A stretch of DNA of 52,060 nt from Agromyces mediolanus (GTDB lineage Bacteria > Actinomycetota > Actinomycetes > Actinomycetales > Microbacteriaceae): contig NZ_BMRJ01000001.1 in assembly GCF_014648575.1 (NCBI RefSeq), positions 1,553,618-1,605,677 on the forward strand, given 5' to 3'. Positions 17,213 to 25,045 of this stretch are shown piece after piece. The first letter of the stretch is position 1. Every line of letters begins with the position of its first letter. The position numbers and the translations under genes were made by a program. Below the pieces are notes generated by a model that ran no database searches, was not told the DNA's origin, and saw only the letters and a program-made list of their open reading frames with translations.

Positions 17213-20137
17213 GTGTCAGCAGAGACGCAAGACCCCCGTCCGTCGCGCCGCAGGGCGCCCATCGCGATCACGATCGGGGTGGTCGCCGTACTGCTGGTCG
17301 GGTTCTTCCTCTTCGCCGGGGTCTACGCCGACATCCTCTGGTTCCGCCAGCTGGGCTTCTTCGACGTCCTCGCCACCGAGTGGATCGCCCGGATCGCCCT
17401 CTTCCTCATCGGCTTCGTCGCGATGGCGCTGCCGGTCTGGGCCTCGATCTTCATCGCCTACCGCACCCGTCCGGTGTACGCGAAGCTCAACTCGCAGCTC
17501 GACCGCTATCAAGAGGTCTTCGAGCCGCTGCGCCGCCTCGCCATGTACGGCGTGCCCGTGGTCCTCGGCGTCTTCGCCGGCGTCTCCACCGCCTCGCGCT
17601 GGGACGCCGCGCTCGCTTGGCTGAACCGCACCCCGTTCGGCACGACCGACCCGCAGTTCGGCCTCGACGTCGGCTTCTACGTGTTCGAGCTGCCGTTCTA
17701 CCGCTCCATCGTGGGCTTCGCCTCCGCCGTCGTGCTGCTCTCGGGCCTGCTCGTGATCGCGACGAACTACCTCTACGGGGCCATCCGCGTCTCCGGTCGC
17801 GAGGTCGTCATCTCGAAGTCGGCGCGCGTGCAGATCGCGATCACCGCGGGCCTCTACCTGCTGCTGCAGGGCGTCAGCATCTGGCTCGACCAGTACGCCA
17901 CCGTGACCGAGCAGGGCACCCTGTTCACCGGTGCGAGCTACACCGACGTCAACGCGGTCATCCCCGGGCAGTGGATCCTCGCCGCGATCGCCATCGGCGT
18001 CGCCATCCTGTTCTTCGTCACCGCCATCATGGGCCGCTGGCGGCTGCCGCTCGTCGGCACCGTGCTGCTGCTCGTATCGAGCCTCATCATCGGCTCCATC
18101 TACCCGTGGGTGGTGCAGCGCTTCCAGGTCGAGCCGAACGCGCGAACGGCCGAGGCGCCGTACCTCCAGCGCAACATCGACCTGACTCGCGACGCCTACG
18201 GCGTCGACACGGTCGAGGAGATCCCGTACGCGGCGAAGACCGACGCGGAGCCGGGCGCGCTCCGGGCGGATGCCGAGACGACCGCCTCGATCCGGCTGAT
18301 GGACCCGCAGCAGATCAGCCAGGCCTTCGGCCAGCTCGAGCAGTTCCGCCAGTACTACCAGTTCCCGCAGAGCCTCGACGTCGACCGCTACGAGATCGAC
18401 GGCAAGTCGCAGGACGCGATCGTCGCGGTGCGCGATCTCAACCTCGAGGGCCTGAGCGACGCGGCCACCTGGTACAACACGCACATCGTCTACACGCACG
18501 GGTACGGTCTCGTCGCCGCCGCCGGCAACCAGCGCTCCTCCGACGGGCAGCCGGTGTTCATCCAGTCGGGCATCCCGCAGACCGGCTCGCTCGGCGAGTT
18601 CGAGCCGCGCGTGTACTTCGGCGAGCACTCGCCGAACTACTCGATCGTCGGCGCCCCCGAGGGCTCGAAGGCCGTCGAGCTCGACTACCCCTCGGGCACC
18701 GAGGGCTCCGAGCGCACCGAGACGACCTTCACGGGCGACGGCGGGCCGAAGCTCGACAACGCGTTCACGAAGCTCATCTACGCGCTGAAGTTCCAGTCCG
18801 AGCAGATCTTCCTCTCCGACGCGGTGAACGAGGAATCGCAGATCCTCTACGACCGCGACCCGATCGACCGCGTCAAGAAGGTCGCGCCGTACCTGGAGCT
18901 CGACTCCGACACCTACCCCTCGGTGGTGGACGGCCGGCTGGTCTGGATCGTCGACGGCTACACGATGACCGACCAGTACCCGTACTCGAACAAGGTCAGC
19001 CTCAGCGAGGCGATCGCCGACAGCGAGGGCGCCGCGCCGTCGCTCGCGTTCGACGAGATCAATTACATCCGCAACTCGGTGAAGGCGACCGTCGACGCGT
19101 ACGACGGCAAGGTCACGCTGTACGCGTGGGACGAGTCCGACCCGATCCTGCAGACCTGGCAGAAGGTGTTCCCGTCGACGCTCGAGCCGATCAGCAAGAT
19201 GTCGGGCGATCTCATGAGCCACGTGCGCTATCCGTCCGACCTGTTCAAGGTGCAGCGCGCCGTGCTCGGCCGGTACCACGTCACCGACGCCGACCCGTTC
19301 TACTCCCGTGAGGACGCCTGGACGACGCCGAAGGAGCCGACGGCCCCCGCGCAGAGCAACGCCCTGCAGCCGCCGTACTACCTGACGATGCAGATGCCGG
19401 GCCAGGACTCGCCCGCGTACTCGCTCTACTCGACGTTCATCCCCGATGCCCGCGGCGAGAACAGCCGCAACGTGCTGCGGGGCTACCTCGCGGTCGACTC
19501 CGACGCCGGCGCGAGCGACGGCGAACGTTCGGAGGGCTACGGCAAGCTGCGGCTGCTGACCCTGCCGGAGGACGACAACGTGCCCGGCCCCGGTCAGGTG
19601 CAGGCGAAGTTCAACTCCGATCCGACCGTGTCCCAGTCGCTGAACCTGCTGAAGCAGGGGCAGTCCGACGTGATCAACGGCAACCTGCTCACGGTGCCGG
19701 TCGGCGGCGGTCTGCTCTACGTCCAGCCGGTCTACGTCAAGTCGACCGGTGGCACGAGCTATCCGCTGCTGCAGAAGGTGCTCGTCGCCTTCGGCGACCA
19801 GATCGCCTTCCAGGACACGCTCGACCAGGCGCTGAACGTGCTGTTCGGCGGCGACTCGGGTGCGTCCGCCGGTGACGAGCAGGTCGAACCGGGCACCGGG
19901 CAGGAGGGCGGCACCCCCGACGAGCCGAGCACCGATCCCGGTGACAGCACGACGCCGACGGCGCCGAGCAGCGAGATGCAGTCGCTCCTGAACCAGGCCA
20001 AGCAGGCCATCTCCGACAAGCAGGCGGCCCTCGCCTCCGGCGACTGGACCGCGTACGGCGCCGCCGACGCGAAGCTCGCCGACCTGGTCTCGAAGATGAT
20101 CGCGCTGGCGGAGTCCGAGAAGACGGCCGGGCAGTGA
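17213..20137 (+). CDS. UPF0182 family large membrane protein
   Basis: 974 residues of UPF0182 (Rv3193c-like). The first 300 residues contain seven hydrophobic segments (for example AITIGVVAVLLVGFFLFAGV, ALFLIGFVAMALPVWASIFI, ILAAIAIGVAILFFVTAIM). The rest is a large exported domain with the family pattern YSVVGAP-like YSIVGAPEGSKAVELDYP and YPSDLFKVQR, then a Gly/Glu/Thr/Pro-rich spacer (about 885-920) and a helical tail with QAKQAISDKQAALASGDW. The function of the family is unknown. GTG 17213 is preceded by a weak AGAGG. It overlaps the methyltransferase gene by GTGA, so the two are coupled. Confidence 0.92.
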   Translation: MSAETQDPRPSRRRAPIAITIGVVAVLLVGFFLFAGVYADILWFRQLGFFDVLATEWIARIALFLIGFVAMALPVWASIFIAYRTRPVYAKLNSQLDRYQEVFEPLRRLAMYGVPVVLGVFAGVSTASRWDAALAWLNRTPFGTTDPQFGLDVGFYVFELPFYRSIVGFASAVVLLSGLLVIATNYLYGAIRVSGREVVISKSARVQIAITAGLYLLLQGVSIWLDQYATVTEQGTLFTGASYTDVNAVIPGQWILAAIAIGVAILFFVTAIMGRWRLPLVGTVLLLVSSLIIGSIYPWVVQRFQVEPNARTAEAPYLQRNIDLTRDAYGVDTVEEIPYAAKTDAEPGALRADAETTASIRLMDPQQISQAFGQLEQFRQYYQFPQSLDVDRYEIDGKSQDAIVAVRDLNLEGLSDAATWYNTHIVYTHGYGLVAAAGNQRSSDGQPVFIQSGIPQTGSLGEFEPRVYFGEHSPNYSIVGAPEGSKAVELDYPSGTEGSERTETTFTGDGGPKLDNAFTKLIYALKFQSEQIFLSDAVNEESQILYDRDPIDRVKKVAPYLELDSDTYPSVVDGRLVWIVDGYTMTDQYPYSNKVSLSEAIADSEGAAPSLAFDEINYIRNSVKATVDAYDGKVTLYAWDESDPILQTWQKVFPSTLEPISKMSGDLMSHVRYPSDLFKVQRAVLGRYHVTDADPFYSREDAWTTPKEPTAPAQSNALQPPYYLTMQMPGQDSPAYSLYSTFIPDARGENSRNVLRGYLAVDSDAGASDGERSEGYGKLRLLTLPEDDNVPGPGQVQAKFNSDPTVSQSLNLLKQGQSDVINGNLLTVPVGGGLLYVQPVYVKSTGGTSYPLLQKVLVAFGDQIAFQDTLDQALNVLFGGDSGASAGDEQVEPGTGQEGGTPDEPSTDPGDSTTPTAPSSEMQSLLNQAKQAISDKQAALASGDWTAYGAADAKLADLVSKMIALAESEKTAGQ

Positions 20138-20985
20138 CCGTCGACCCGCGCGCGGGGGAGTGGCTCGAAGCGAATCGGGCGAACTGGGACGAGCGCGTGC
20201 CGCTGCACGTCGCGTCCGAGTTCTACGATCGGAGCGCCCTGCGCGCGGGCGGCAGCCTGCTCGACCCCATCGCGGCCGCCGGCATCGAGCGGCTGTTCCC
20301 CGATGGGCTCGAGGGCGTGCGCGTGCTGCACCTGCAGTGCCACTTCGGCTCCGACTCGCTGTCGCTCGCGCAGCTCGGGGCGACCGTCGTCGGCATCGAC
20401 TTCTCGCAGCCGGCGGTCGAGGAGGCCAGGCGGATGGCGGAGGAGCTCGGCCTCGCCGAGCGCGCCCGCTTCATCGAGGCCAATGTCTACGACGCCCGGC
20501 ACATGCTGCCCGAGCCCGAGTCGTTCGACCTCGTGTTCACCACGTGGGGCACGATCGGCTGGCTGCCCGACGTGGCCGAATGGGCGCGCATCGTCGCCTG
20601 GTATCTGAAGCCCGGCGGACGGCTCTACTTCGCCGACGGGCATCCGGCCGCATATATGCTCGACGGCGACGACGGCCCCGACGGCCTGCCCAGCCTGCGC
20701 TACGCGTACGCGGGCGATGAGCCCGACGTCGTCGACAGCGGGGAGGACTACGCCGATCCCGACGCGCGCCTGCAGCACACGCGCACCTGGGAGTGGATGC
20801 ACCCGCTGAGCGAGGTGCTCGGGGGCCTGCGCGAGGCCGGGCTCACGGTCGAGGAGTTCGCCGAGCACTACCAGGTGCCGTGGCGCATCTTCCCGGCGAC
20901 GGTGCCGCAGGGGCACGGCCTCTACGGCTGGCCGGGCACGCGCTGGGCGCCGCTCAGCATGGAGCTCGTCGCCCTGGCTCCCTGA
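20134..20985 (+). CDS. class I SAM-dependent methyltransferase
   Basis: 283 residues with a Rossmann methyltransferase core. Motif I reads VLHLQCHFGSDSLSLA (residues about 69-84), followed by the acidic residue of motif II in VVGIDFSQPAVEEAR and the motif IV region FDLVFTTWGTIGWLPD. The LQCHFG variant of motif I is seen in a common bacterial subfamily of unknown substrate. GTG 20134 overlaps the UPF0182 stop codon. A strong hairpin follows the gene. The substrate cannot be deduced; co-translation with a membrane protein is the only context. Confidence 0.85.
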   Translation: MTVDPRAGEWLEANRANWDERVPLHVASEFYDRSALRAGGSLLDPIAAAGIERLFPDGLEGVRVLHLQCHFGSDSLSLAQLGATVVGIDFSQPAVEEARRMAEELGLAERARFIEANVYDARHMLPEPESFDLVFTTWGTIGWLPDVAEWARIVAWYLKPGGRLYFADGHPAAYMLDGDDGPDGLPSLRYAYAGDEPDVVDSGEDYADPDARLQHTRTWEWMHPLSEVLGGLREAGLTVEEFAEHYQVPWRIFPATVPQGHGLYGWPGTRWAPLSMELVALAP

Positions 20986-21009
20986 ACCGGGCTCCGGTCC
21001 GGAACGGCA

Positions 21010-21040
21010 GGAGGGGCCGCGACGACGTCGCGACCCCTCC
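21010..21040. terminator. bidirectional hairpin between methyltransferase and chitinase
   Basis: GGAGGGGCCGCGACG (21010-21024) pairs with CGTCGCGACCCCTCC (21026-21040) with one mismatch. It lies between the ends of two convergent genes and has no T-run on either side. Confidence 0.65.
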
Positions 21041-21055
21041 GGGGTAGGTGCGCGC

Positions 21056-22408
21056 TCAGTCGAGCGGGCCCTCTTCGGCGTCGCGCAGCGCGTCGCCGAG
21101 CGCCCCGCCGAGTTCGTTGCGGTAGTCGCCCGAGAGGTCCCACCACATGGCGCCGCCGAGGCCCTGCTCGGCGAGCCAGGCCGCCTTCGCGCGGACCGAG
21201 TTCGCGTCGTCGAGGCTCCACCACTCGCCGCTCGCGGCGTCGTAGCGCCACGATGCGCCGATCGCCGGGTCGAAGTACCCCTGCCCGAGCGAGCGGATCT
21301 CGAAGTAGGGCTTCGTGCCGATCGCCGTCACCGCCGGGTCGGGCGTCCAGCCCGCGCGGTCCCCGACGGTCACGCCGCTCCAGCCCTGCCCGTAGGCGGC
21401 GAGGCCGATGTTCAGCTGGGCCGGGTCGGCGCCGGCTGCGGTGTACAGGCCGACGGCGTTGTCGAGAGCGAGCCCCCAGTTGTTCGTCCCGTCGGGGTGG
21501 AGGTTGCCCTGATGGCCGGTGTTGCCGGTCCATCCGCCCGCGTAGTCGTAGCCCTGGATATTGAGCCAGTCGACGACCTCGAAGAGCCGGGGGTCGGCCC
21601 ATCCGCCCGCGTTCGTGTTCCAACCGCCGGCGGGGGCGAACGCGGTGAGGAGGTAGTCCTCGTCGGTCTGCTCACCGTAGGCGTCGAGCTGGGCGCGGAA
21701 CTCCTCCATGAGCGCGAGGAAGTTCTCGCGGTCCGCGGGGGAGGCGTTGCCCGTCTCGCCGCCGTTCACCGGCCACTCCCAGTCGATGTCGATGCCGTCG
21801 AAGATCCCGGCAGCGGCGCCGGGGCCGCCGAAGGTGCCGATCTGGGGCAGGTTGCCCTTCAGGTACACGTCGATGCACGACGAGACGAGCGCGGTGCGCC
21901 GCTCGGGGGTGGCGGCCGCCTCCGAGAAGTGGTCGGACCAGGTCCACCCGCCGAGGGAGATGAGCACCTTCGTGTCCGGGCTGCGCTCCTTGAGCTTGCG
22001 CAGCTGGTTGAAGTTGCCGGCGATGCGCTGGTGCTTGTTCGTCTTGTCGTTCTTGCCGTCGACGGAGTCCTGCGGGCCGACGAGGCGCAGGTAGTCGTTG
22101 TAGGCGTCGCCCTCGCCGGGCACGTTCGTGATCTCGCACCTGAGGTTCGAGGTGACGTTGCCGAAGGCGTAGTTCAGGTGGGTGACGTCCTCGATCGCGC
22201 CGGTGGTGAATAGGTCCTTGACCTGCACGTCCCGGGTGACGGGGGAGTCGGCCATCAGGTAGCCGACGGCGCGGTAGCCGTTGATCTCCTCCGGGCCGCT
22301 CGGCTGATGGTGCGGCTTGGCGGCGGCCGGCGCTGCGGCGGCGACCGCGACCATGGCCGTGGCCGCGCCGAGGGCGGCGAGCGGGTGGAGCAGTCTGCGT
22401 CGTGTCAT
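21056..22408 (-). CDS. secreted GH18 chitinase
   Basis: 450 residues. A signal peptide (MTRRRLLHPLAALGAATAMV…APAAA, cleavage near residue 31) precedes a single glycoside hydrolase family 18 domain. The catalytic DxxDxDxE motif is intact in FDGIDIDWEWP, the β3 strand has LISLGGW, and the substrate-site residues GYDYAG and GAMWWDLSGD are present. No carbohydrate-binding or fibronectin domain is attached, so it is a compact enzyme likely to cut soluble or colloidal chitin. ATG 22408 has GAGGA 6 bases upstream. It is monocistronic, with the hairpin at 21010-21040 behind it. Confidence 0.94.
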   Translation of the reverse strand: MTRRRLLHPLAALGAATAMVAVAAAAPAAAKPHHQPSGPEEINGYRAVGYLMADSPVTRDVQVKDLFTTGAIEDVTHLNYAFGNVTSNLRCEITNVPGEGDAYNDYLRLVGPQDSVDGKNDKTNKHQRIAGNFNQLRKLKERSPDTKVLISLGGWTWSDHFSEAAATPERRTALVSSCIDVYLKGNLPQIGTFGGPGAAAGIFDGIDIDWEWPVNGGETGNASPADRENFLALMEEFRAQLDAYGEQTDEDYLLTAFAPAGGWNTNAGGWADPRLFEVVDWLNIQGYDYAGGWTGNTGHQGNLHPDGTNNWGLALDNAVGLYTAAGADPAQLNIGLAAYGQGWSGVTVGDRAGWTPDPAVTAIGTKPYFEIRSLGQGYFDPAIGASWRYDAASGEWWSLDDANSVRAKAAWLAEQGLGGAMWWDLSGDYRNELGGALGDALRDAEEGPLD

Positions 22409-22493
22409 GGGATCCTCATCGATCGGAACGGGCGCTGGGTGATCCGTCGTCGTCGCGCCGCGGCTGCGGCTGCGATGGGCGACGTTCCGCAGG

Positions 22494-22528
22494 AAGCTAG
22501 CAAGGCGGGCGGAGTTTGGAAAGACTCC
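22494..22528 (-). promoter_or_regulatory. chitinase promoter with overlapping inverted repeat
   Basis: On the reverse strand TTTCCA (22517-22522) and TAGCTT (22494-22499) are 17 bases apart and make a plausible -35/-10 pair. The -35 lies inside the inverted repeat GGAGT-N8-ACTCC (22511-22528), a candidate operator. It does not resemble the DasR site. Confidence 0.5.
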
Positions 22529-22723
22529 TGACAAACGATGGTGGATGCCTCGAGCGAACTGCCGGATCCGCTGTGGCGCATCGACAGTTCTGCCCCCCGA
22601 AGTGTGCACATGCTGCACCGCCGCCGGGGTGCTCTGCGGGGCTGCCGATCGCGTCCGCGGGGCTTCGTGGCGCCCGCGGGAGCGCCGCGCGCGAGGCATC
22701 CGTCCGCTCTGCGCCGGGCTCGA
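22529..22723. other. intergenic stretch without a supported gene
   Basis: About 200 bases lie between the chitinase promoter and the tRNA promoter. Short open frames exist on both strands, but none has a ribosome site, a recognisable domain or a convincing start. I see nothing to annotate. Confidence 0.5.
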
Positions 22724-22753
22724 TTGGACGGCCCGCGAAAGCCGTGCTAGTGT
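22724..22753 (+). promoter_or_regulatory. promoter of the initiator tRNA
   Basis: TTGGAC (22724-22729) and TAGTGT (22748-22753) are 18 bases apart, placing the transcription start near 22760, just before the tRNA. Confidence 0.55.
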
Positions 22754-22765
22754 TATCTCTTGTGC

Positions 22766-22839
22766 CGCGGGGTGGAGCAGCTCGGTAGCTCGCTGGGCTC
22801 ATAACCCAGAGGTCGTAGGTTCAAATCCTGCCCCCGCAA
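22766..22839 (+). tRNA. initiator tRNA-fMet (CAT)
   Basis: The 74-base cloverleaf has an acceptor stem CGCGGGG/CCCCGCA in which C1 faces A72 unpaired, the mark of bacterial initiator tRNAs. The anticodon arm CTGGG-CTCATAA-CCCAG carries CAT and the three G-C pairs that direct the tRNA to the P site. The T arm contains GGTTCAAATCC. The CCA end is not encoded. A strong terminator follows after 6 bases. Confidence 0.96.
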
Positions 22840-22845
22840 CAAAAC

Positions 22846-22885
22846 GAGGCCCGGAATCGTCAGATTCCGGGCCTCGATCTTTTTC
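22846..22885 (+). terminator. intrinsic terminator of tRNA-fMet
   Basis: GAGGCCCGGAATC (22846-22858), loop GTCA, GATTCCGGGCCTC (22863-22875) form a perfect 13-bp stem, followed after four bases by TTTTT. It is the clearest intrinsic terminator in the window. Confidence 0.92.
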
Positions 22886-22995
22886 TCCGCCCGCCGCTGG
22901 AACCGTCTGGCGCCCCGCGCCGGTGCCGCCTTGACGTCGCATCCCGCCGGGAGTAGACAGGCCGCACCGGACCGATCCAGGGGGAGGAGTCGATC

Positions 22996-23430
22996 GTGAC
23001 GGACGCGGAGGAACGACCGCCCATGCGCGAGATGCGCTCGGCCGAGTGCTGGGAGCGGGTCGAGGCTGCGCCCTACGGCCGGCTCGGGACCTACGCCGGC
23101 GGCGAGATGGATCTCTTCCCCGTGAACCACGGCGTGGACCGATTCAGCATCGTCTTCCGCACCGCGCCGGGCACCAAGCTCCTCGCGTTGACGGTCGACC
23201 AGGATGTGCTGTTCCAGGTCGACGGCATCGACGGCGACGAGGTGTTCAGCATCGTGATCAAGGGCCGCGCCAATCGGGTCGAACGGGACCGGGAGATCGA
23301 GGCGGCGGAGCGGCTCGATCTCGTCACCTGGGCGCCGGGACGGAAGGACCGCTGGGTGAGGATCACGCCGCGCGACGTCCAGGGCCGCGCCTTCACACTC
23401 CCGGCTGGACTCGCCCGCCCCGGAGGCTGA
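22996..23430 (+). CDS. pyridoxamine 5'-phosphate oxidase family protein
   Basis: 144 residues forming a flavin split-barrel of the nitroreductase-like PPOX group (MRSAECWERVEAAPYGRLGTY, then FPVNHGVDRFSIVFRTAPGTK). The line LFQVDGIDGDEVFSIVIKGRA fits the barrel strands that bind FMN or F420. It should be a small oxidoreductase; its substrate is unknown. GTG 22996 has an excellent ribosome site, GGGGGAGGAG, 7 bases upstream. The 3' end overlaps the convergent CydC-like gene by 38 bases. Confidence 0.85.
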   Translation: MTDAEERPPMREMRSAECWERVEAAPYGRLGTYAGGEMDLFPVNHGVDRFSIVFRTAPGTKLLALTVDQDVLFQVDGIDGDEVFSIVIKGRANRVERDREIEAAERLDLVTWAPGRKDRWVRITPRDVQGRAFTLPAGLARPGG

Positions 23431-25045
23431 TGACCCGGTCGCATCGGGCGATCGTCGAGGGGCGGTGCGCGACCACGAGGACGGCGTAGCGGTCGAGCCC
23501 GGCGAGAACCTCCCCGATGGCGTCGTCGGCGGCGTCGTCCAGGTTGGCGGTCGCTTCGTCGAGCACCAGGACGAGCGGGTCCATCAGGAGGGCGCGCGCG
23601 ATGGCGACCCGGGCGCGCTGGCCGCCCGAGAGGCCGGCGCCGTGCTCTCCGACGGGCGTCGCCAGCCCTGCACCGAATCGGGCACCGGGCGATCGGATGC
23701 CGGCGGCCTCGGCCGCCGCCGCGACCTCGGACTCGCTCGCGTCCGGCCGGCCCAGGCGGATGTTGGACTCGACCGTGCCGCGGAGGAGCCCCGGCTCCTG
23801 CGGAACCGCGCTGACCACGAACGGGAGCTCGTCCGCGTCGATCTCCGGAAGGGGCACCCCGTTGACGGTGATCTCGCCGGCGGCCGGGTCCCAGGTGCGG
23901 ACCGCCAGCCGTGCGCAGCTCGTCTTGCCGGCGCCGGACGGGCCGACGAGGGCCACGCGCTCGCCGCGGCGGACGACGAAGGAGACCCCGTCGAGGGCCG
24001 GCGCCGAGGCGTCGCCGTACCGGAACGACACCTCCCGGAACTCGAGCCCGCGGCGCGATCGCCGCGGCACCGGGCGCCCCCGGGCCGGGAACGTCACCGC
24101 GGCCGGCCGGTCGAGGGCGTCGGCGAGGCGGCGGCTCACCGCGAGCAGCGTGCCGCCGTTGCGCAGCAGTTCGGACAGCTGGGCGACAGGGCCGAGCGTC
24201 GCGGTGACGAGGACGAGCATGACCGGCACCGAGCCCGTGGGCACCCCGCCGCCGGGGAGAAGGGCGACGAGCAGCGCGCCCACCGCGGCGGACGCGAGCA
24301 CGAGCTCGGCGACCGCCCGCTCGAGCCCTTGGCGTACGGCGATCCGCGCCTGCCACGAGGTGACCCGGTCGCTGGTCGCGGCGAGCCGCGACCGCATGCG
24401 GCCGAGCGCGTTGCCTGCGGAGAGTTCGCGGAGGCCCTGCACGACCTCGATCACCTCGGCGTTCAGTTCGGCGCGCGCCGCCTCGAGTCGGCGGCCGTCG
24501 TGCTCCGCCGCGCGGATGCCCACCCAGGGGATCGCCGCGGTCGCGACGAGGAGCGGAAGGGTCACGAGGAGCAGCCAGGGGCTGATGAGTGCGGAGCCGA
24601 CGAGCCCGACCGCGAGCACCACCGAGGCCGACAGCCCCTGTGCGAGGGTGTGCGCGTACAACCATTCGAGGGCGTCCGCATCCGCGAGTGCGACGCGCAC
24701 GAGGTCGCCCGTCCGTCGCGGGTGCGCGCGGTCGGGCAGGCTGCGGCGGTAGGCGTCGAAGACGCGGGACCGAAGCGAGGTGATGAGGCCGTACGCGAGG
24801 TCGTGGCCGAGCCAGGCCTCGATCGAGGTCGCGGCGGCGGTGACGACGGCGGCCGCGGCCAGTGCGATCCCCAGCGCGGTCATCCCGGGGAGGCCGGACG
24901 TCACGCCGTCCGCGGCGATGCGCGCGGTCAGGACCGCGACGGCGAGGACGCCGAGCTGGACGAGCAGGTTCGTCGCGATCGTCGCGGCGAACACGCCTCG
25001 GCGCTCGGCGATCACGGGCAGGAGACGCAGGACCGGATGGCTCAC
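23393..25045 (-). CDS. CydC-like ABC exporter half-transporter
   Basis: A 550-residue type IV ABC half-transporter. Six membrane segments occupy residues about 15-300. The nucleotide-binding domain has Walker A GPSGAGKTS, a Q-loop in VPQEPGLL, signature LSGGQRARVAIARA, Walker B VLVLDEATANLDD and the switch His in VVAHRP. It should pair with the CydD-like protein upstream. Bacterial CydDC moves thiols and is reported to move heme. Here it is the last gene of an operon with a FecCD-type importer, so a metallophore or heme role is more likely than cytochrome bd assembly; no cydAB is near. GTG 25045 overlaps the preceding stop. Confidence 0.85.
   Translation of the reverse strand: MSHPVLRLLPVIAERRGVFAATIATNLLVQLGVLAVAVLTARIAADGVTSGLPGMTALGIALAAAAVVTAAATSIEAWLGHDLAYGLITSLRSRVFDAYRRSLPDRAHPRRTGDLVRVALADADALEWLYAHTLAQGLSASVVLAVGLVGSALISPWLLLVTLPLLVATAAIPWVGIRAAEHDGRRLEAARAELNAEVIEVVQGLRELSAGNALGRMRSRLAATSDRVTSWQARIAVRQGLERAVAELVLASAAVGALLVALLPGGGVPTGSVPVMLVLVTATLGPVAQLSELLRNGGTLLAVSRRLADALDRPAAVTFPARGRPVPRRSRRGLEFREVSFRYGDASAPALDGVSFVVRRGERVALVGPSGAGKTSCARLAVRTWDPAAGEITVNGVPLPEIDADELPFVVSAVPQEPGLLRGTVESNIRLGRPDASESEVAAAAEAAGIRSPGARFGAGLATPVGEHGAGLSGGQRARVAIARALLMDPLVLVLDEATANLDDAADDAIGEVLAGLDRYAVLVVAHRPSTIARCDRVISLRGGRVQPGV

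Noticed and set aside
17216..19279. 687-codon frame antisense to the UPF0182 gene
   Set aside because: No domain is recognisable, and the forward strand has clear membrane helices and family motifs.
22511..22528. DasR site at the chitinase gene
   Set aside because: The repeat GGAGT-N8-ACTCC has no similarity to the TGGTCTAGACCA core.
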